The notes beneath the pieces are model-generated. The model made no database searches. It was not told the origin of the DNA and saw nothing but the letters and a program-made list of their open reading frames with translations. Positions 1 through 11,125 of a DNA stretch of 64,000 nucleotides are shown here, piece by piece. The DNA comes from [Actinomadura] parvosata subsp. kistnae (GTDB lineage Bacteria > Actinomycetota > Actinomycetes > Streptosporangiales > Streptosporangiaceae): contig NZ_OOHJ01000005.1 of NCBI RefSeq assembly GCF_900323885.1, forward strand, positions 186,001 through 250,000. Direction: 5' to 3'. Numbering within the stretch: position 1 is the first letter of the stretch; every line of letters begins with the position of its first letter. The position numbers were made by a program, and so were the translations under genes.

Positions 1-2
1 TG

Positions 3-1610
3 GCCGCCGGCACCGCGTGGCTGTTCGGCTGGAACGTCACCCGCATCGACCTGACCGGCGCCATCGCCTCCTGGGCGCCGCCGGAGCTGCCGCAGGGCGA
101 CTGGCACCACGTCGCCGGAGCCGTCCTGCTGATCGCCCTGCTGGCCGGGGCTGAGTCGCTGCTGTGCTGCGTGGCCACCGACAGCATGCACGGCGGCCCC
201 CGCGCCGACCTCGACCGCGAGCTGTCCGGGCAGGGCGTCGCCAACGTGGTCAGCGGCCTGCTCGGCGGGCTGCCCGTGGCCGGCGTGATCGTGCGCAGCA
301 CCACCAACATCCGGGCCGGCGCGCGCACCCGCTGGTCGGCCATCCTGCACGGCGTGTGGGTCCTGCTGTTCGCGCTCTGCCTCGGTGGAACGATCCAACT
401 CATCCCGATGGAGGCCCTGGCGGCCCTGCTCGTCTTCATCGGCATCAGGACGATCAGCCTCGGCCACATCCGGAAGGTGCACGGCCACAACGAGGTGCCC
501 GTCTACGTGATCACCATGGCCGGCGTGATCCTGGTCGGCCTGGCCGAAGGCGTGCTGGCCGGGCTCGCGCTGGCCGCGCTGCTGGCGCTGCGCCGCCTGA
601 CCCGGGTCACCATCGACAAGCGCGAGGAGCCCGACGGGCGCCTGCACACCACCGTCTCCGGCTCGCTCACCTTCCTCGGTGTGCCCCGCCTCACCCAGGA
701 GCTGCGCGAGATCCCGGCCGGCGCCGCCGTCGACCTCGACCTCAACATCGACTTCATGGACAACGCGGCCTTCGAGGCCATCCACAACTGGCGTCAGGAC
801 CACGAGCGCCTCGGCGGCACGGTCACCATCGACGAGCTGCACGACGAGTGGTACACGATCGCCGCCAGCGGCGCCCGCATGTCCCCGGCCAAGAGCCCGC
901 CCAAGGCGGCCGGCCGCTGGTGGCTGCCGTGGACGCACCGCGACTCCGACGCCTCCACGAGCGTGGAGTGCCGGCTCACGTGGGGCGCCGACGAGTTCCA
1001 CCGGCGCACGGCGCCGCTGGTGCGGCCCATCTTCACCGAGCTGGCCGCCAAGCAGCAGCCCACCCACCTGTTCATCACCTGCGCCGACTCCCGGCTCATG
1101 CCCAGCCTGATCACCTCCAGCGGGCCCGGTGACCTGTTCACCGTGCGCAACATCGGCAACCTCGTGCCGCGCGCGGGCGCCGCGCCGAGCGACGACTCGG
1201 TGGCCGCCGCCATCGAGTACGCCACCCGCGTCCTCGGCGTGCACACCATCACGGTCTGCGGGCACTCGGGCTGCGGCGCGATGGCCGCCCTGCTTGCCGG
1301 GCCGGCCGCCACCGCCGAGCTGCCGCAGCTCAGCCGCTGGCTCCAGCACGGCGACCTCAGCCTCACCGGGCTCGGCGGCGACGACGCCGGCGACCGGCTC
1401 GACGTGCTGTGCCGGCTGAACGTGCAGCAGCAGCTCGAGAACCTCAGAACCTACCCCGGGGTGGACGAGCAGGTCGCGGCGGGCCGGCTGAAGCTGGTCG
1501 GGCTCTACTTCGACATCGCCTCCGCGCGGGTGGACATCGTGCCGCCACGCTCGCCCGACCTGCCGGTGGCCACCACCACGTCCCTGCCTCCTGAGCCGAG
1601 CCAGCGCTGA
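3..1610 (+). CDS. SulP anion transporter fused to beta-carbonic anhydrase (5' partial)
   Basis: The gene enters from the left edge, so its start and first membrane helices are missing. The visible part begins in late SulP helices, with the conserved stretch STTNIRAGARTR near 297-332. A STAS-like cytoplasmic domain follows at about 600-880. The last ~200 residues are a beta-class carbonic anhydrase. Its zinc ligands are visible as CADSR (Cys codon 1080-1082, Asp next to it) and the HSGC motif (His 1263-1265, Cys 1272-1274). SulP-carbonic anhydrase fusions are a known family that couples bicarbonate or sulfate movement to CO2 hydration at the membrane. The zinc ligands look intact, so activity is expected. 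Transport substrate cannot be told from sequence. Confidence 0.93.
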   Translation, partial: AAGTAWLFGWNVTRIDLTGAIASWAPPELPQGDWHHVAGAVLLIALLAGAESLLCCVATDSMHGGPRADLDRELSGQGVANVVSGLLGGLPVAGVIVRSTTNIRAGARTRWSAILHGVWVLLFALCLGGTIQLIPMEALAALLVFIGIRTISLGHIRKVHGHNEVPVYVITMAGVILVGLAEGVLAGLALAALLALRRLTRVTIDKREEPDGRLHTTVSGSLTFLGVPRLTQELREIPAGAAVDLDLNIDFMDNAAFEAIHNWRQDHERLGGTVTIDELHDEWYTIAASGARMSPAKSPPKAAGRWWLPWTHRDSDASTSVECRLTWGADEFHRRTAPLVRPIFTELAAKQQPTHLFITCADSRLMPSLITSSGPGDLFTVRNIGNLVPRAGAAPSDDSVAAAIEYATRVLGVHTITVCGHSGCGAMAALLAGPAATAELPQLSRWLQHGDLSLTGLGGDDAGDRLDVLCRLNVQQQLENLRTYPGVDEQVAAGRLKLVGLYFDIASARVDIVPPRSPDLPVATTTSLPPEPSQR

Positions 1611-1613
1611 GAA

Positions 1614-1647
1614 GCGGGCCGGGTGCCGGGCGCGGCACCCGGCCCGC
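1614..1647. terminator. Strong GC hairpin after the SulP gene
   Basis: A 15-bp stem (1614-1628 with 1633-1647, core GGGCCGGGTGCCG) closes a 4-base loop three bases after the SulP stop. There is no clear T-run, as is usual for actinomycete terminators. It separates the transporter from the kinase. Confidence 0.6.
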
Positions 1648-1713
1648 CAGGCGCTCGACATCGGGGATGATCGTCACCAGAATGGCGGAAAACGCCACAC
1701 GGGGGATTGTCGG

Positions 1714-3684
<1,971 letters not shown>

Positions 3685-3690
3685 CTCCCG

Positions 3691-3720
3691 GCGCCCCCGG
3701 CGCGGGCGAGCCGGGGGCGC
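3691..3720. terminator. Hairpin terminator after the kinase gene
   Basis: A perfect 11-bp inverted repeat (GCGCCCCCGGC at 3691-3701, its complement at 3710-3720) has an 8-base loop and starts 6 bases after the kinase stop. Confidence 0.65.
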
Positions 3721-3797
3721 GTGTGGTTGCATGATCCCCGCCGTCCACGCGGCCTGCCCCCAGCCCTGCCGTGACGGCGAGAAAGGACACGTCGCAG

Positions 3798-5567
3798 GTG
3801 AAGCCCCCGTCCCATGTCGTCGATCTGATCGACGGCGCCCACCCGGCCCGGTCCGTCGTCCGCCTGCTCGCGCGCCGTCCCGGCCGCATGTCGCTCGCGC
3901 TGCTGGCGTTCGCGTTCAAGGAGGTCCCGCTCTGGTTCCTGCCGGTCATCACCGCCGCGATCATCGACGTCGTCGCCGGGCGCGGGTCGCTGACCGGCGT
4001 GCTGGGGTGGTTCGCGCTCGCGGGCGTCCTGCTGCTGCAGAACTATCCGAACCACCTCCTCTACACGCGCAACTTCATGACGGTGGTGCGCGACATCGGC
4101 GCCGACCTGCGCAACGCCCTGGCGGCGCGGCTGCAGAGCCTGTCCATCGGCTACCACACCCGCATGAGCTCCTCGATCGTGCAGAACAAGGTCGTGCGGG
4201 ACGTCGAGAACGTCGAGCTGATGCTGCAGCAGGTGACCCATCCGCTGCTGTCGTCCACGATGGTCCTCATCGGCGCGGTCTCCATGACGGCGATCGCCGT
4301 GCCCGAGTTCCTGCCCGTCTACGCGCTGACCGTGCCGATCTCGCTCGTGCTGCGGGCCGCGCTCGGCCGGCGCTCCCGCCGCCGCAACGAGGCGCTGCGC
4401 CGCGAGATGGAGGGGCTGGCCGCCCGGGTCGGCGAGATGGCGTCGCTGATCCCCGTCACCCGCGCGCACGGCCTGGAGGAGACCGCGGTCACCAGGGTCG
4501 CCTACGGCGCCGACGGCGTGCGCCGGGCGGGCCTGCACCTCGACATGCTCAACGGGCACGTCGCCTCCCTGTCGTGGGTGACGATGCAGCTGCTGGGCGT
4601 CTGCTGCCTGGTGCTGGCCGCGACGTTCTCCCTCACGGGCCTGCTGCCGATCACGCCGGGCGAGGTGGTCCTGCTGTCGAGCTACTTCGCGCTGCTCACG
4701 CAGGGGCTCACCCAGCTGCTCATGCTCATCCCGGTCGGCGCGCGCGGCCTGGAGTCGATCCGCTCGATCGCCGAGGTCATCCAGGAGCCGGACCTGGAGC
4801 AGAACGAGGGCAAGCGGCCCGTCACCGCCGTGGACGGCGCGATCCGGCTCGAACGCGCCTCCCACCGCTACCCGGGAGCCGACGAGGACGCCCTGCACGC
4901 CATCGACCTCGACATCCCCTCCGGCACGACCGTCGCGTTCGTCGGCTCGTCAGGCTCCGGCAAGTCCACCCTGCTCAACCTGGTGCTCGGCTTCGTGCGC
5001 CCGACCGGCGGCCGCATCCTGCTCGACGGCGCCGACCTCCAGGAGCTCGACCTGCGGACCGTGCGCCGCTTCGTCTCCGTCGTGCCGCAGGAGTCCGTGC
5101 TGTTCGAGGGCACCATCCGCGAGAACGTCGCCTACGGCCTGCCGGAGGTCTCCGACGAGCGCATCGCCCAGGCGCTGCGCGACGCGAACGCGTGGGCGTT
5201 CGTCCAGGACCAGCCGCAGGGCTGGGACACGGTGGTGGGGGAGCGGGGCGCCCGCCTGTCGGGCGGGCAGCGGCAGCGCCTCGCGATCGCCCGCGCGCTG
5301 GTGCGCGACCCGCGCGTCCTGCTGCTGGACGAGGCCACCTCGGCGCTCGATTCCGAGTCGGAGGAGCTGGTCAAGGAGGCGCTGGCCCGCCTCATGCGCG
5401 GCCGCACCACCCTCGTCGTCGCGCACCGGCTCTCGACGGTACGCCAGGCCGACCGGATCGTCGTGCTGCACCGTGACCGCGTCGTCGAGCAGGGCACCCA
5501 CGACGACCTCCTCGCCGCCGACGGCCGCTACGCCCGGCTCCACCTCACCCAGGCCGGCCACGCCTGA
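3798..5567 (+). CDS. ABC exporter half-transporter (fused membrane and ATPase domains)
   Basis: The 589-residue protein has an ABC transmembrane domain of type 1 (about 25-300) followed by an ATPase. Walker A GSSGSGKST lies near 380-390, the Q-loop VPQES follows, the signature LSGGQRQR is near 487, Walker B LLLDEATS near 510, and the switch histidine in VAHRLS near 540. All catalytic residues are present. It is a half-transporter and should dimerise with itself, or with a partner not in this window. The start is the GTG at 3798, preceded at 10 bases by GAAAGGA. A GTG at 3771 is also open but has no ribosome binding site. The substrate is unknown, and lipid, peptide or drug export are all possible. 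Confidence 0.9.
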   Translation: MKPPSHVVDLIDGAHPARSVVRLLARRPGRMSLALLAFAFKEVPLWFLPVITAAIIDVVAGRGSLTGVLGWFALAGVLLLQNYPNHLLYTRNFMTVVRDIGADLRNALAARLQSLSIGYHTRMSSSIVQNKVVRDVENVELMLQQVTHPLLSSTMVLIGAVSMTAIAVPEFLPVYALTVPISLVLRAALGRRSRRRNEALRREMEGLAARVGEMASLIPVTRAHGLEETAVTRVAYGADGVRRAGLHLDMLNGHVASLSWVTMQLLGVCCLVLAATFSLTGLLPITPGEVVLLSSYFALLTQGLTQLLMLIPVGARGLESIRSIAEVIQEPDLEQNEGKRPVTAVDGAIRLERASHRYPGADEDALHAIDLDIPSGTTVAFVGSSGSGKSTLLNLVLGFVRPTGGRILLDGADLQELDLRTVRRFVSVVPQESVLFEGTIRENVAYGLPEVSDERIAQALRDANAWAFVQDQPQGWDTVVGERGARLSGGQRQRLAIARALVRDPRVLLLDEATSALDSESEELVKEALARLMRGRTTLVVAHRLSTVRQADRIVVLHRDRVVEQGTHDDLLAADGRYARLHLTQAGHA

Positions 5568-5607
5568 CCCCGCTCAGCCCGCCCCTGCCCGGCTCGCCCC
5601 CGCTCGG

Positions 5608-5669
5608 CCGCCCGCTCGACTGGCCCGCTCCCGCTCAGCCGCCCGCTCGACCGGCCCGCTCCCGCTCGG
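5608..5669. repeat. Two tandem 31-bp repeats between ABC exporter and TOPRIM gene
   Basis: Two adjacent 31-bp units (5608-5638, 5639-5669) differ at two bases. They lie in the intergenic space of two convergent genes, just after the TOPRIM gene's 3' end. No function is evident. Confidence 0.7.
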
Positions 5670-5674
5670 CCCGC

Positions 5675-6241
5675 TCAGCTCGCCAGCCGGGCCAGCAGCA
5701 GCTCCAGCGGTCGCGGCACCTGGCCCGGGTCGAGCGCCGCGGCCAGCAGGCGCGAGTAGCGGATCTTGCGGCCGGAGCCCGCCCCCATGAAGCGGCGCAA
5801 CTGGTCGTGCGTGGCCCTGCCCCGCCACACGGGCTGCTTCTGCAGGGTACGGAAGGAGCCCAGCTCGCCCTCGGCCTCGACGATCCGCTCCACACCGTCG
5901 GTGCCGAGGGCGCGGATCAGCTCGTCCTCCAGGTCGGCCACGCACACGTAGAACCCGAGCGCCTCCAGCCCGCCCCGGTCGAGCCCGGAGCCGAGCCCGG
6001 CTCGTTCGAGCGCCTTGCGGTAGTCGCCTTCCTCGCCGGCGTCGCACAGCCCGGCCAGCCGCAGGCCGTGCCCGGCCGGGCCGAACCTGGCCACGTACGC
6101 CCCGATGTTGGTGGCGCCGCCCATCGCCTCGACGCGGACGCCTTCCTTCTCCAGGTCCAGGCCGCGGCGCTCGGCCAGCGCCTCGACGGCCGACTTGTCG
6201 CTGGTGCCCTCGACCAGGACCACGGTTCGCGTGTCGATCAC
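5675..6241 (-). CDS. Small TOPRIM-domain protein
   Basis: The 188-residue protein starts with the TOPRIM signature: strand TVVLVEG with the metal-binding glutamate followed by TSDKSAVE (residues about 6-18). A later acidic site is LCDAGEEGDY. The pattern resembles the TOPRIM domain of OLD-family nucleases and related stand-alone nucleotidyl transferase/hydrolase-like proteins. No ATPase partner is next to it. A nucleic-acid or nucleotide phosphotransfer role is inferred from the family. The start is a GTG at 6241, the first start in frame that keeps the TOPRIM strand. Confidence 0.7.
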   Translation of the reverse strand: MIDTRTVVLVEGTSDKSAVEALAERRGLDLEKEGVRVEAMGGATNIGAYVARFGPAGHGLRLAGLCDAGEEGDYRKALERAGLGSGLDRGGLEALGFYVCVADLEDELIRALGTDGVERIVEAEGELGSFRTLQKQPVWRGRATHDQLRRFMGAGSGRKIRYSRLLAAALDPGQVPRPLELLLARLAS

Positions 6242-6281
6242 GTGCCCAGCCTGGCACCGAATCCCGGAGGGTTCATCTCCT

Positions 6282-7207
6282 TTAGGCCGCGCGGCCCAGG
6301 TTCTCGCCGAAGAAGGCGGCGATGCGCTCGACGGCGGGGTCCACGTACTGCTTCCTGTCGTACAGGTCGACGTGGCTGGCCCCGTCGATCCAGCACAGCT
6401 CCTTGGGGCCGGTGGCCCGCTGGAAGGCGTCGACGCTCATCCAGGACGTCACGGCGCGGCTGCCGACGACCATGAGCAGCGGCCGGGAGCCGATCAGCGG
6501 GATCGGGGCGAAGGCGTCGAAGGAGGCCATCTTGTCGACGCTCTCCCAGGTGAGCGAGCCCGGCGAGCGCGGGTGCCGGCCGCGCTCGGTGCGGTAGTAC
6601 TCGAAGCCTTCGGCGCCGTGCTCGCCGCCGATCGCGTACGCCTGCTCGACGGTGTCGGGGAAGAGGGCCAGCGCCGCAGGGTCCTCGCCGCGGGCCGCGG
6701 CGGTACGGGCGTGCGCGGCGGCGTCCAGCAGGCCGAGGAACACGGCCGGGTCCTGGGCGCCGTCGGCCCCCAGGCGGAACTGGCGGGCGACGTCCACCGC
6801 GCTGACCGTGGCGACCGCCTTGACGCGGCGGTCGCCGGCGGTGGCGGACAGGGCGTAGCCGCCGGAGGCGCAGATGCCGAGCAGGCCGATGCGGTCGGGG
6901 TCGACCTCGTCCCGCGTCGTCAGGAAGGACACGGCGGCCTTGAGGTCCTCGACGCGCTGGGCGGGGTCCTCCAGGCCGCGCGGCTCGCCGCCGCTCTCGC
7001 CCTGGTAGGCCGCGTCGTAGGCGAGCGCGACGAACCCCCGTTCGGCCAGGTGCGCGGCGTAGAGGCCGGCGGCCTGCTCCTTGACGCCGGTGCCGGGGTG
7101 GCCGACGACGATCGCCGGGCGCGGCTGCTCGGCGGGCCGTCGGGGAGGTGGAGGTGACCGGCGACGGGGATGCCGGCGCTGGGGAAGGTGACGTCGATCC
7201 TGGCCAT
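6282..7207 (-). pseudogene. Alpha/beta hydrolase (dienelactone-hydrolase-like), split by a frameshift
   Basis: The protein starts well at the ATG at 7207 (MARIDVTFPSAGIP), with GGAG 7 bases upstream. After LPDGP the frame changes near 7144-7146, and the rest continues in another frame as PRPAIVVGHPGTG through to the stop. Adding one G to the GGG run at 7144-7146 would give one ~308-residue hydrolase. The second part keeps the nucleophile elbow GICASGG, with Cys as in dienelactone hydrolases, and the late His in DGASHVD. It is divergent from an MmyB-type regulator, which probably controls it. Either the gene is truly broken or one base is missing from the sequence. The rest of the gene shows no decay, so an error or a recent mutation is likely. 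Confidence 0.75.
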
Positions 7208-7349
7208 GGGAGGCTCCGTTCCGTGGTTCGCGGCCCGGCTCGGTGCCGGGCACGGGTCCACCTTCGTCCTCTCCCCGGGCAGGCAAAAGCGGCGGGTTTC
7301 TGCCTGGGAAAGAACCTGCCCCCTCACGCGTACCGGCTCAGGCCGGACA

Positions 7350-8225
7350 ATGGACGGCATGAGCAGCACAACCGGCCCCGGCGAGCTCGGCGCCTTCCTC
7401 AAGGCCCGCCGGGCGCAACTGGCCCCGCAGGACCTCGGCCTGCCCGAGCACGACTCCCGGCGCAAGGTCGCGGGGCTGCGCCGCGAGGAGGTCGCCCAGC
7501 TCGCCGCGATCAGCGTCGACTACTACACGCGGCTGGAGCAGGGCCGCGTCCGGGCCTCCGCCGCGGTGCTCGCCACGCTGGCCCGCGCGCTGCGCCTCGA
7601 CGACGACCAGCAGCGCTACCTGTACGAGCTGGCCGGCAAGGCCGACGCCCGGCCCCGCAGGCGCCGCCCGGCGCAGCGCGTGCGCCCCGCCATGCGCCGC
7701 CTGCTCGACCAGCTCACCGCGACCCCCGCCCTCGTCCTGGGCCGGCGCCTCGACGTCCTGGAGTGGAACGCCGGCGCCGCCGCCCTCTACACCGACTTCG
7801 GACAGCTGCCCGCCGACCGGCGCAACTACCTGTACCTGCTGTTCACCGACCCCGTCATCCGGGACATGCACCTGGAGTGGCAGCACGACGCCCGCGACGC
7901 CGTCGCCGCCCTGCGCATGGAGTCCGCGGCGAACCCCGACGATCCCGAGCTGGCCCGGCTCGTCGGCGAGCTGTCGGTGCGCGACGCCGACTTCCGTACG
8001 TGGTGGGCCGAGCACCGCGTCAACAACGCCGCCTACGGCACCAAGCGCTACCGGCACCGCCTGGTCGGCGAGCTGACCCTCGACTGCGACACGTGGAGCA
8101 GCCCCGACGGCTCGGGGCAGCGCCTCATGGTGCTCACCGCCGAGCCCGGCTCGCCGTCGCACGACGCGCTGCGCATCCTCACCTCGTGGACGGCGGACGA
8201 GGCGGCCGGCAGCCGCGCCCGCTGA
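7350..8225 (+). CDS. HTH regulator with MmyB-like ligand-binding domain
   Basis: The 291-residue protein has an Xre-type helix-turn-helix at about 10-75 (RRKVAGLRREEVAQLAAIS, then YYTRLEQGR). Its C-terminal MmyB/PAS-like domain contains VLEWNAGAAAL, FTDP and late RYRHRLVGELTL. Actinomycetes carry many members beside oxidoreductase or hydrolase genes that they control; the fatty-acid-like ligand is known only from family studies. It is transcribed away from the hydrolase at 6282-7207, and the 142-bp gap should hold both promoters. ATG 7350 is chosen; ATG 7359 is also possible. It converges on ilvA with a 4-bp gap. Confidence 0.88.
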   Translation: MDGMSSTTGPGELGAFLKARRAQLAPQDLGLPEHDSRRKVAGLRREEVAQLAAISVDYYTRLEQGRVRASAAVLATLARALRLDDDQQRYLYELAGKADARPRRRRPAQRVRPAMRRLLDQLTATPALVLGRRLDVLEWNAGAAALYTDFGQLPADRRNYLYLLFTDPVIRDMHLEWQHDARDAVAALRMESAANPDDPELARLVGELSVRDADFRTWWAEHRVNNAAYGTKRYRHRLVGELTLDCDTWSSPDGSGQRLMVLTAEPGSPSHDALRILTSWTADEAAGSRAR

Positions 8226-8229
8226 CGCG

Positions 8230-9480
8230 TCAGAGGATGAACGTGAACAGCGGCGAGCCCGGCGGGATGCGCTCGACCGTGAGCGGGCTCGCCTTCATCC
8301 TGGCCAGCAGGCTCTCGAGGTCGCCGGCCCGTTCGAGCTCGATGCCGACGAGCGCCGGGCCGGTCTCGCGGTTGTTCTTCTTGATGTACTCGAAGGCGAT
8401 GATGTCCTGGCCCTCGCCCAGCACCTCGTCGAGGAAGTGGCGCAGGGCGCCGGGGCGCTGCGGGAAGGTGACCAGGAAGTAGTGCCGCAGCCCGATGTGC
8501 ACGAGCGAGCGCTCCAGCACCTCGTTGTAGCGGCTGACGTCGTTGTTGCCGCCCGAGACCACGCACACCACCGGCCCCTCCGGGCCGTAGGCGAGGACCT
8601 CGCGGGCCGCGGCGCCCGCGAGAGCGCCGGCGGGCTCGGCGATGATGCCGTCGGTCTGGTAGAGATCGAGCATCTCGGTGCACACCGCGCCCTCGTCGAC
8701 CGCGACGATCTCGTCCACCAGATCCTTCACCAGCGGGAACGTGCTGTCTCCCACCGTGCCTACGGCGGCGCCGTCGACGAACGTGTCCAGCTCCGGCAGC
8801 GCGACGGGGCCCCCGTGGTCGAGGGCGGCGCGCATGCTGGCCGCCCCGGCCGGCTCCGCGCCGATGAGGCGGGTGCCGGGGGAGTGCTCGCGCAGCCACA
8901 CGGCCACGCCGCTGATCAGGCCGCCGCCGCCGACCGGCACGACCACCGTGCCGGGCGCCTGCCCGCACTGCTCCAGGATCTCCAGGCCGACCGTGCCCTG
9001 CCCGGCCATCGTGCGGACATCGTCGAACGGGTGCACGTAGACCGCGCCGCCCGCCTCGCTGTCGGCGTGCGCGGCGGCGCTCGCCTCGTCGTACGTGCCG
9101 CCGCCGACCACGATCTCCACCCGGTCGCCGCCGAGCGCCGCGATGCGCTCGCGCTTCTGCCGGGGCGTGGTGGACGGGACGTACACGCGGCCGCTGATCC
9201 CCAGGCGCGCGCACGCGAACGCGACGCCCTGCCCGTGGTTGCCCGCGCTCGCGCAGACCACGCCGCGCCGCCGCTCCTCCTCGGTGAGCGAGGCGATCAG
9301 GTTGAACGCGCCGCGCACCTTGTACGAGCGGCACACCTGCGCGTCCTCGCGCTTGAGCAGCACCTGGCCGCCGAGCAGGCCGGACAGGCGCTCGTTCGGC
9401 TCCAGCGCGGTACGGCGGACCACCGGCCGCAACCGTTCGGCCGCCTGATCGATCATCGTGGCGGTGAGGCGGTTGCTCAT
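8230..9480 (-). CDS. ilvA: Threonine ammonia-lyase
   Basis: This 416-residue PLP enzyme should deaminate threonine to 2-oxobutanoate, the first step to isoleucine. The PLP lysine is in RSYKVRGA (K54). The substrate loop SAGNHGQGVA and the phosphate-binding GGGG loop (VPVGGGGLISG) are present. The C-terminal ~90 residues form the ACT-like regulatory domain (HYFLVTFPQRPGAL, then GPALVGIEL), so feedback control by isoleucine is expected. The ATG at 9480 is preceded by AGGAG at 5 bases. A GTG two codons upstream would overlap that site and is rejected. No other ilv gene is nearby. Confidence 0.93.
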   Translation of the reverse strand: MSNRLTATMIDQAAERLRPVVRRTALEPNERLSGLLGGQVLLKREDAQVCRSYKVRGAFNLIASLTEEERRRGVVCASAGNHGQGVAFACARLGISGRVYVPSTTPRQKRERIAALGGDRVEIVVGGGTYDEASAAAHADSEAGGAVYVHPFDDVRTMAGQGTVGLEILEQCGQAPGTVVVPVGGGGLISGVAVWLREHSPGTRLIGAEPAGAASMRAALDHGGPVALPELDTFVDGAAVGTVGDSTFPLVKDLVDEIVAVDEGAVCTEMLDLYQTDGIIAEPAGALAGAAAREVLAYGPEGPVVCVVSGGNNDVSRYNEVLERSLVHIGLRHYFLVTFPQRPGALRHFLDEVLGEGQDIIAFEYIKKNNRETGPALVGIELERAGDLESLLARMKASPLTVERIPPGSPLFTFIL

Positions 9481-9640
9481 GCACACTCCTGGGCGCTGTG
9501 GCGGATCAGGGAATACGCCATCCTATTCGCGCCCCGCCACTTCCTCGGCCGGACGAGCGAACGGCGGCCCTCTTCTCCTACGCCGCATAGTGGATGCCGC
9601 GCCCCGGGCTCCTGCGCCGCTCCCGGGCTCCTGCGGCTCG

Positions 9641-10591
9641 TCAGTGGGTGAGCAGGGAGTGGCAGTGGTGGGCCAGGAACGCCGCCACGACCGGCGCCAG
9701 CGCCAGCGCGGCGGGGCCGGCGAGCAGGGCCGCGACGGCCAGGCGCCCGGCGGCGCGCTCGCGGCGCCCGAGCGGGACCTGCGGGTGCAGCATCCGCCGG
9801 ACCCGGGTCAGCGCCGTCTCGCCGCCCGCGCCCAGCGCGAACGCGGGGACGCGCCCGGTCGCGAGGCCGACCAGGGCCGCCGCGATGTGGACGCGCGGGT
9901 GCCGGCGGGCCGCCACGTCGTCGGCCAGCAGCTCGACCAGCCGCGCGACCTCGGCCCGCGCCTGCTCGAACAGCGGAAGGCGCGGGAAGGCCCGGGCCAG
10001 GGCCTCGGCGCCGGCCAGCACCAGGTGGTGCCGCCCGCGCAGATGCGCCCGCTCGTGGGCGAGCACGGCGGCGACCTGCTCGGGCGCCAGCGAGTGCAGC
10101 GCCCCGGTGGTGATGACCGCGTGCCCCTTGCGGCCCGGCAGACAGTAGGCCAGGCGCTCCTCGTAGTCGACCACCACCGCGTCGAGGTCGTGGTCGTGCT
10201 GCCCGAGCAGGGCCAGCGCGTCGGCGTGCCGGCGGCGTTCGCGGCGGGCGCGCAGCAGGACCGCCGCCCCCACGGTGGTGACCCGGGCCAGGACCAGGGC
10301 GCCGGCGGCCAGCCCCGCCCAGGTGCCGGTGGAGCTGAGCGCGGCCTCGTCGTGCAGCAGCGCGGCGCACGCCTCGAACAGCTCGGCCAGGCCATGCCCG
10401 ACCACGGCGGCGGGCACGGCGGCGGCGAACGCCGACAGCAGCGCGGCGGCCACCACCGACACGCTGGCCGCCTGCCACATCGCGATGGCCAGCCGGGGCG
10501 CGCGGTCGGCCCAGGTGCCCCGCCTGAGCAGCCGCGGCAGCGCGAGGGCGGCGAACAGGCCGTACAGGGCGAGGACGATCGCCACCGTCAT
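9641..10591 (-). CDS. M56 family (BlaR1-like) membrane metallopeptidase
   Basis: The 316-residue integral membrane protein has helices near 3-22, 38-62, 90-115 and 285-310. The zinc-protease motif is HERAH (179-183), with a later acidic helix ELLADD giving a likely third ligand. It overlaps the upstream BlaI-type repressor gene by ATGA, so the two are translationally coupled. In characterised systems the M56 protein signals to, or causes cleavage of, the paired repressor. This one lacks the penicillin-sensor domain of BlaR1, so the stimulus is probably not a beta-lactam bound directly. Confidence 0.87.
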   Translation of the reverse strand: MTVAIVLALYGLFAALALPRLLRRGTWADRAPRLAIAMWQAASVSVVAAALLSAFAAAVPAAVVGHGLAELFEACAALLHDEAALSSTGTWAGLAAGALVLARVTTVGAAVLLRARRERRRHADALALLGQHDHDLDAVVVDYEERLAYCLPGRKGHAVITTGALHSLAPEQVAAVLAHERAHLRGRHHLVLAGAEALARAFPRLPLFEQARAEVARLVELLADDVAARRHPRVHIAAALVGLATGRVPAFALGAGGETALTRVRRMLHPQVPLGRRERAAGRLAVAALLAGPAALALAPVVAAFLAHHCHSLLTH

Positions 10592-10962
10592 GCGCCGCGG
10601 CCCCCCGGCGGGTAGACCTGCAGCGCCGCCTCAAGGGCGCTGGCCTCCTCGGGGGTGAGCCGCTCGAGGAAGTGCACCAGCGTGGCCGCCCTGTTGCCGC
10701 TGCCGGCCAGCGACTCGCGCATCACCTCGGCTGTGTACGCCTCCTTCGACGACACCGCTTCGTAGATGTAGGCCCGGCCGGCCGACTTCCGCTTGAGCAT
10801 GCCCTTGGTGTGCAGTTTGTCCATCACGGTCATGACCGTCGTGTAGGCGATGGTGCGGTCTTGCCTCAGGTGCTCCAGCACGGCCCGCACCGAGGCCGGC
10901 TGCCTGATCGCCCACATGTGCTCCATGATCGTGGACTCGAGCTCTCCCAGGCCACGCACCAT
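10588..10962 (-). CDS. BlaI/MecI/CopY family repressor
   Basis: The 124-residue winged-helix repressor starts GLGELESTIMEHMW and has the DNA-binding segment TIAYTTVMTVMDKLHTKGML. The C-terminal dimerisation helices include a site near VMRESLAG that is cleaved in relatives. ATG 10962 is preceded by GGAGGG; upstream in-frame starts at 10995 and 11010 would add residues unlike the family. It forms an operon with the M56 peptidase. The divergent neighbour at 11126 is a His-rich membrane protein, so the shared intergenic region is the likely target. Confidence 0.88.
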   Translation of the reverse strand: MVRGLGELESTIMEHMWAIRQPASVRAVLEHLRQDRTIAYTTVMTVMDKLHTKGMLKRKSAGRAYIYEAVSSKEAYTAEVMRESLAGSGNRAATLVHFLERLTPEEASALEAALQVYPPGGRGA

Positions 10963-11030
10963 CTGTACAGCCCCTCCCGCCTCGGTCCCTCCCATGTTAC
11001 CGGCGATCACGTACGTCCGGGTGAGTCAGT

Positions 11031-11050
11031 TACTACGATGTTCGTTAGTA
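11031..11050. promoter_or_regulatory. Candidate BlaI-type operator
   Basis: TACTA (11031-11035) and TAGTA (11046-11050) are inverted arms 10 bases apart, in the AT-richer gap between the repressor gene and the divergent DUF4396 gene. Actinobacterial BlaI sites are TACTAC/GTAGTA-like as far as I recall, so this is the best candidate, but it is not proven. Confidence 0.4.
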
Positions 11051-11125
11051 GGCGTTGCGATGGTACCGATAGGGGGTATACGTTTGGCCGCAACCAATGT
11101 GGCCGAATCGCCTGGAAGGTAGGCA

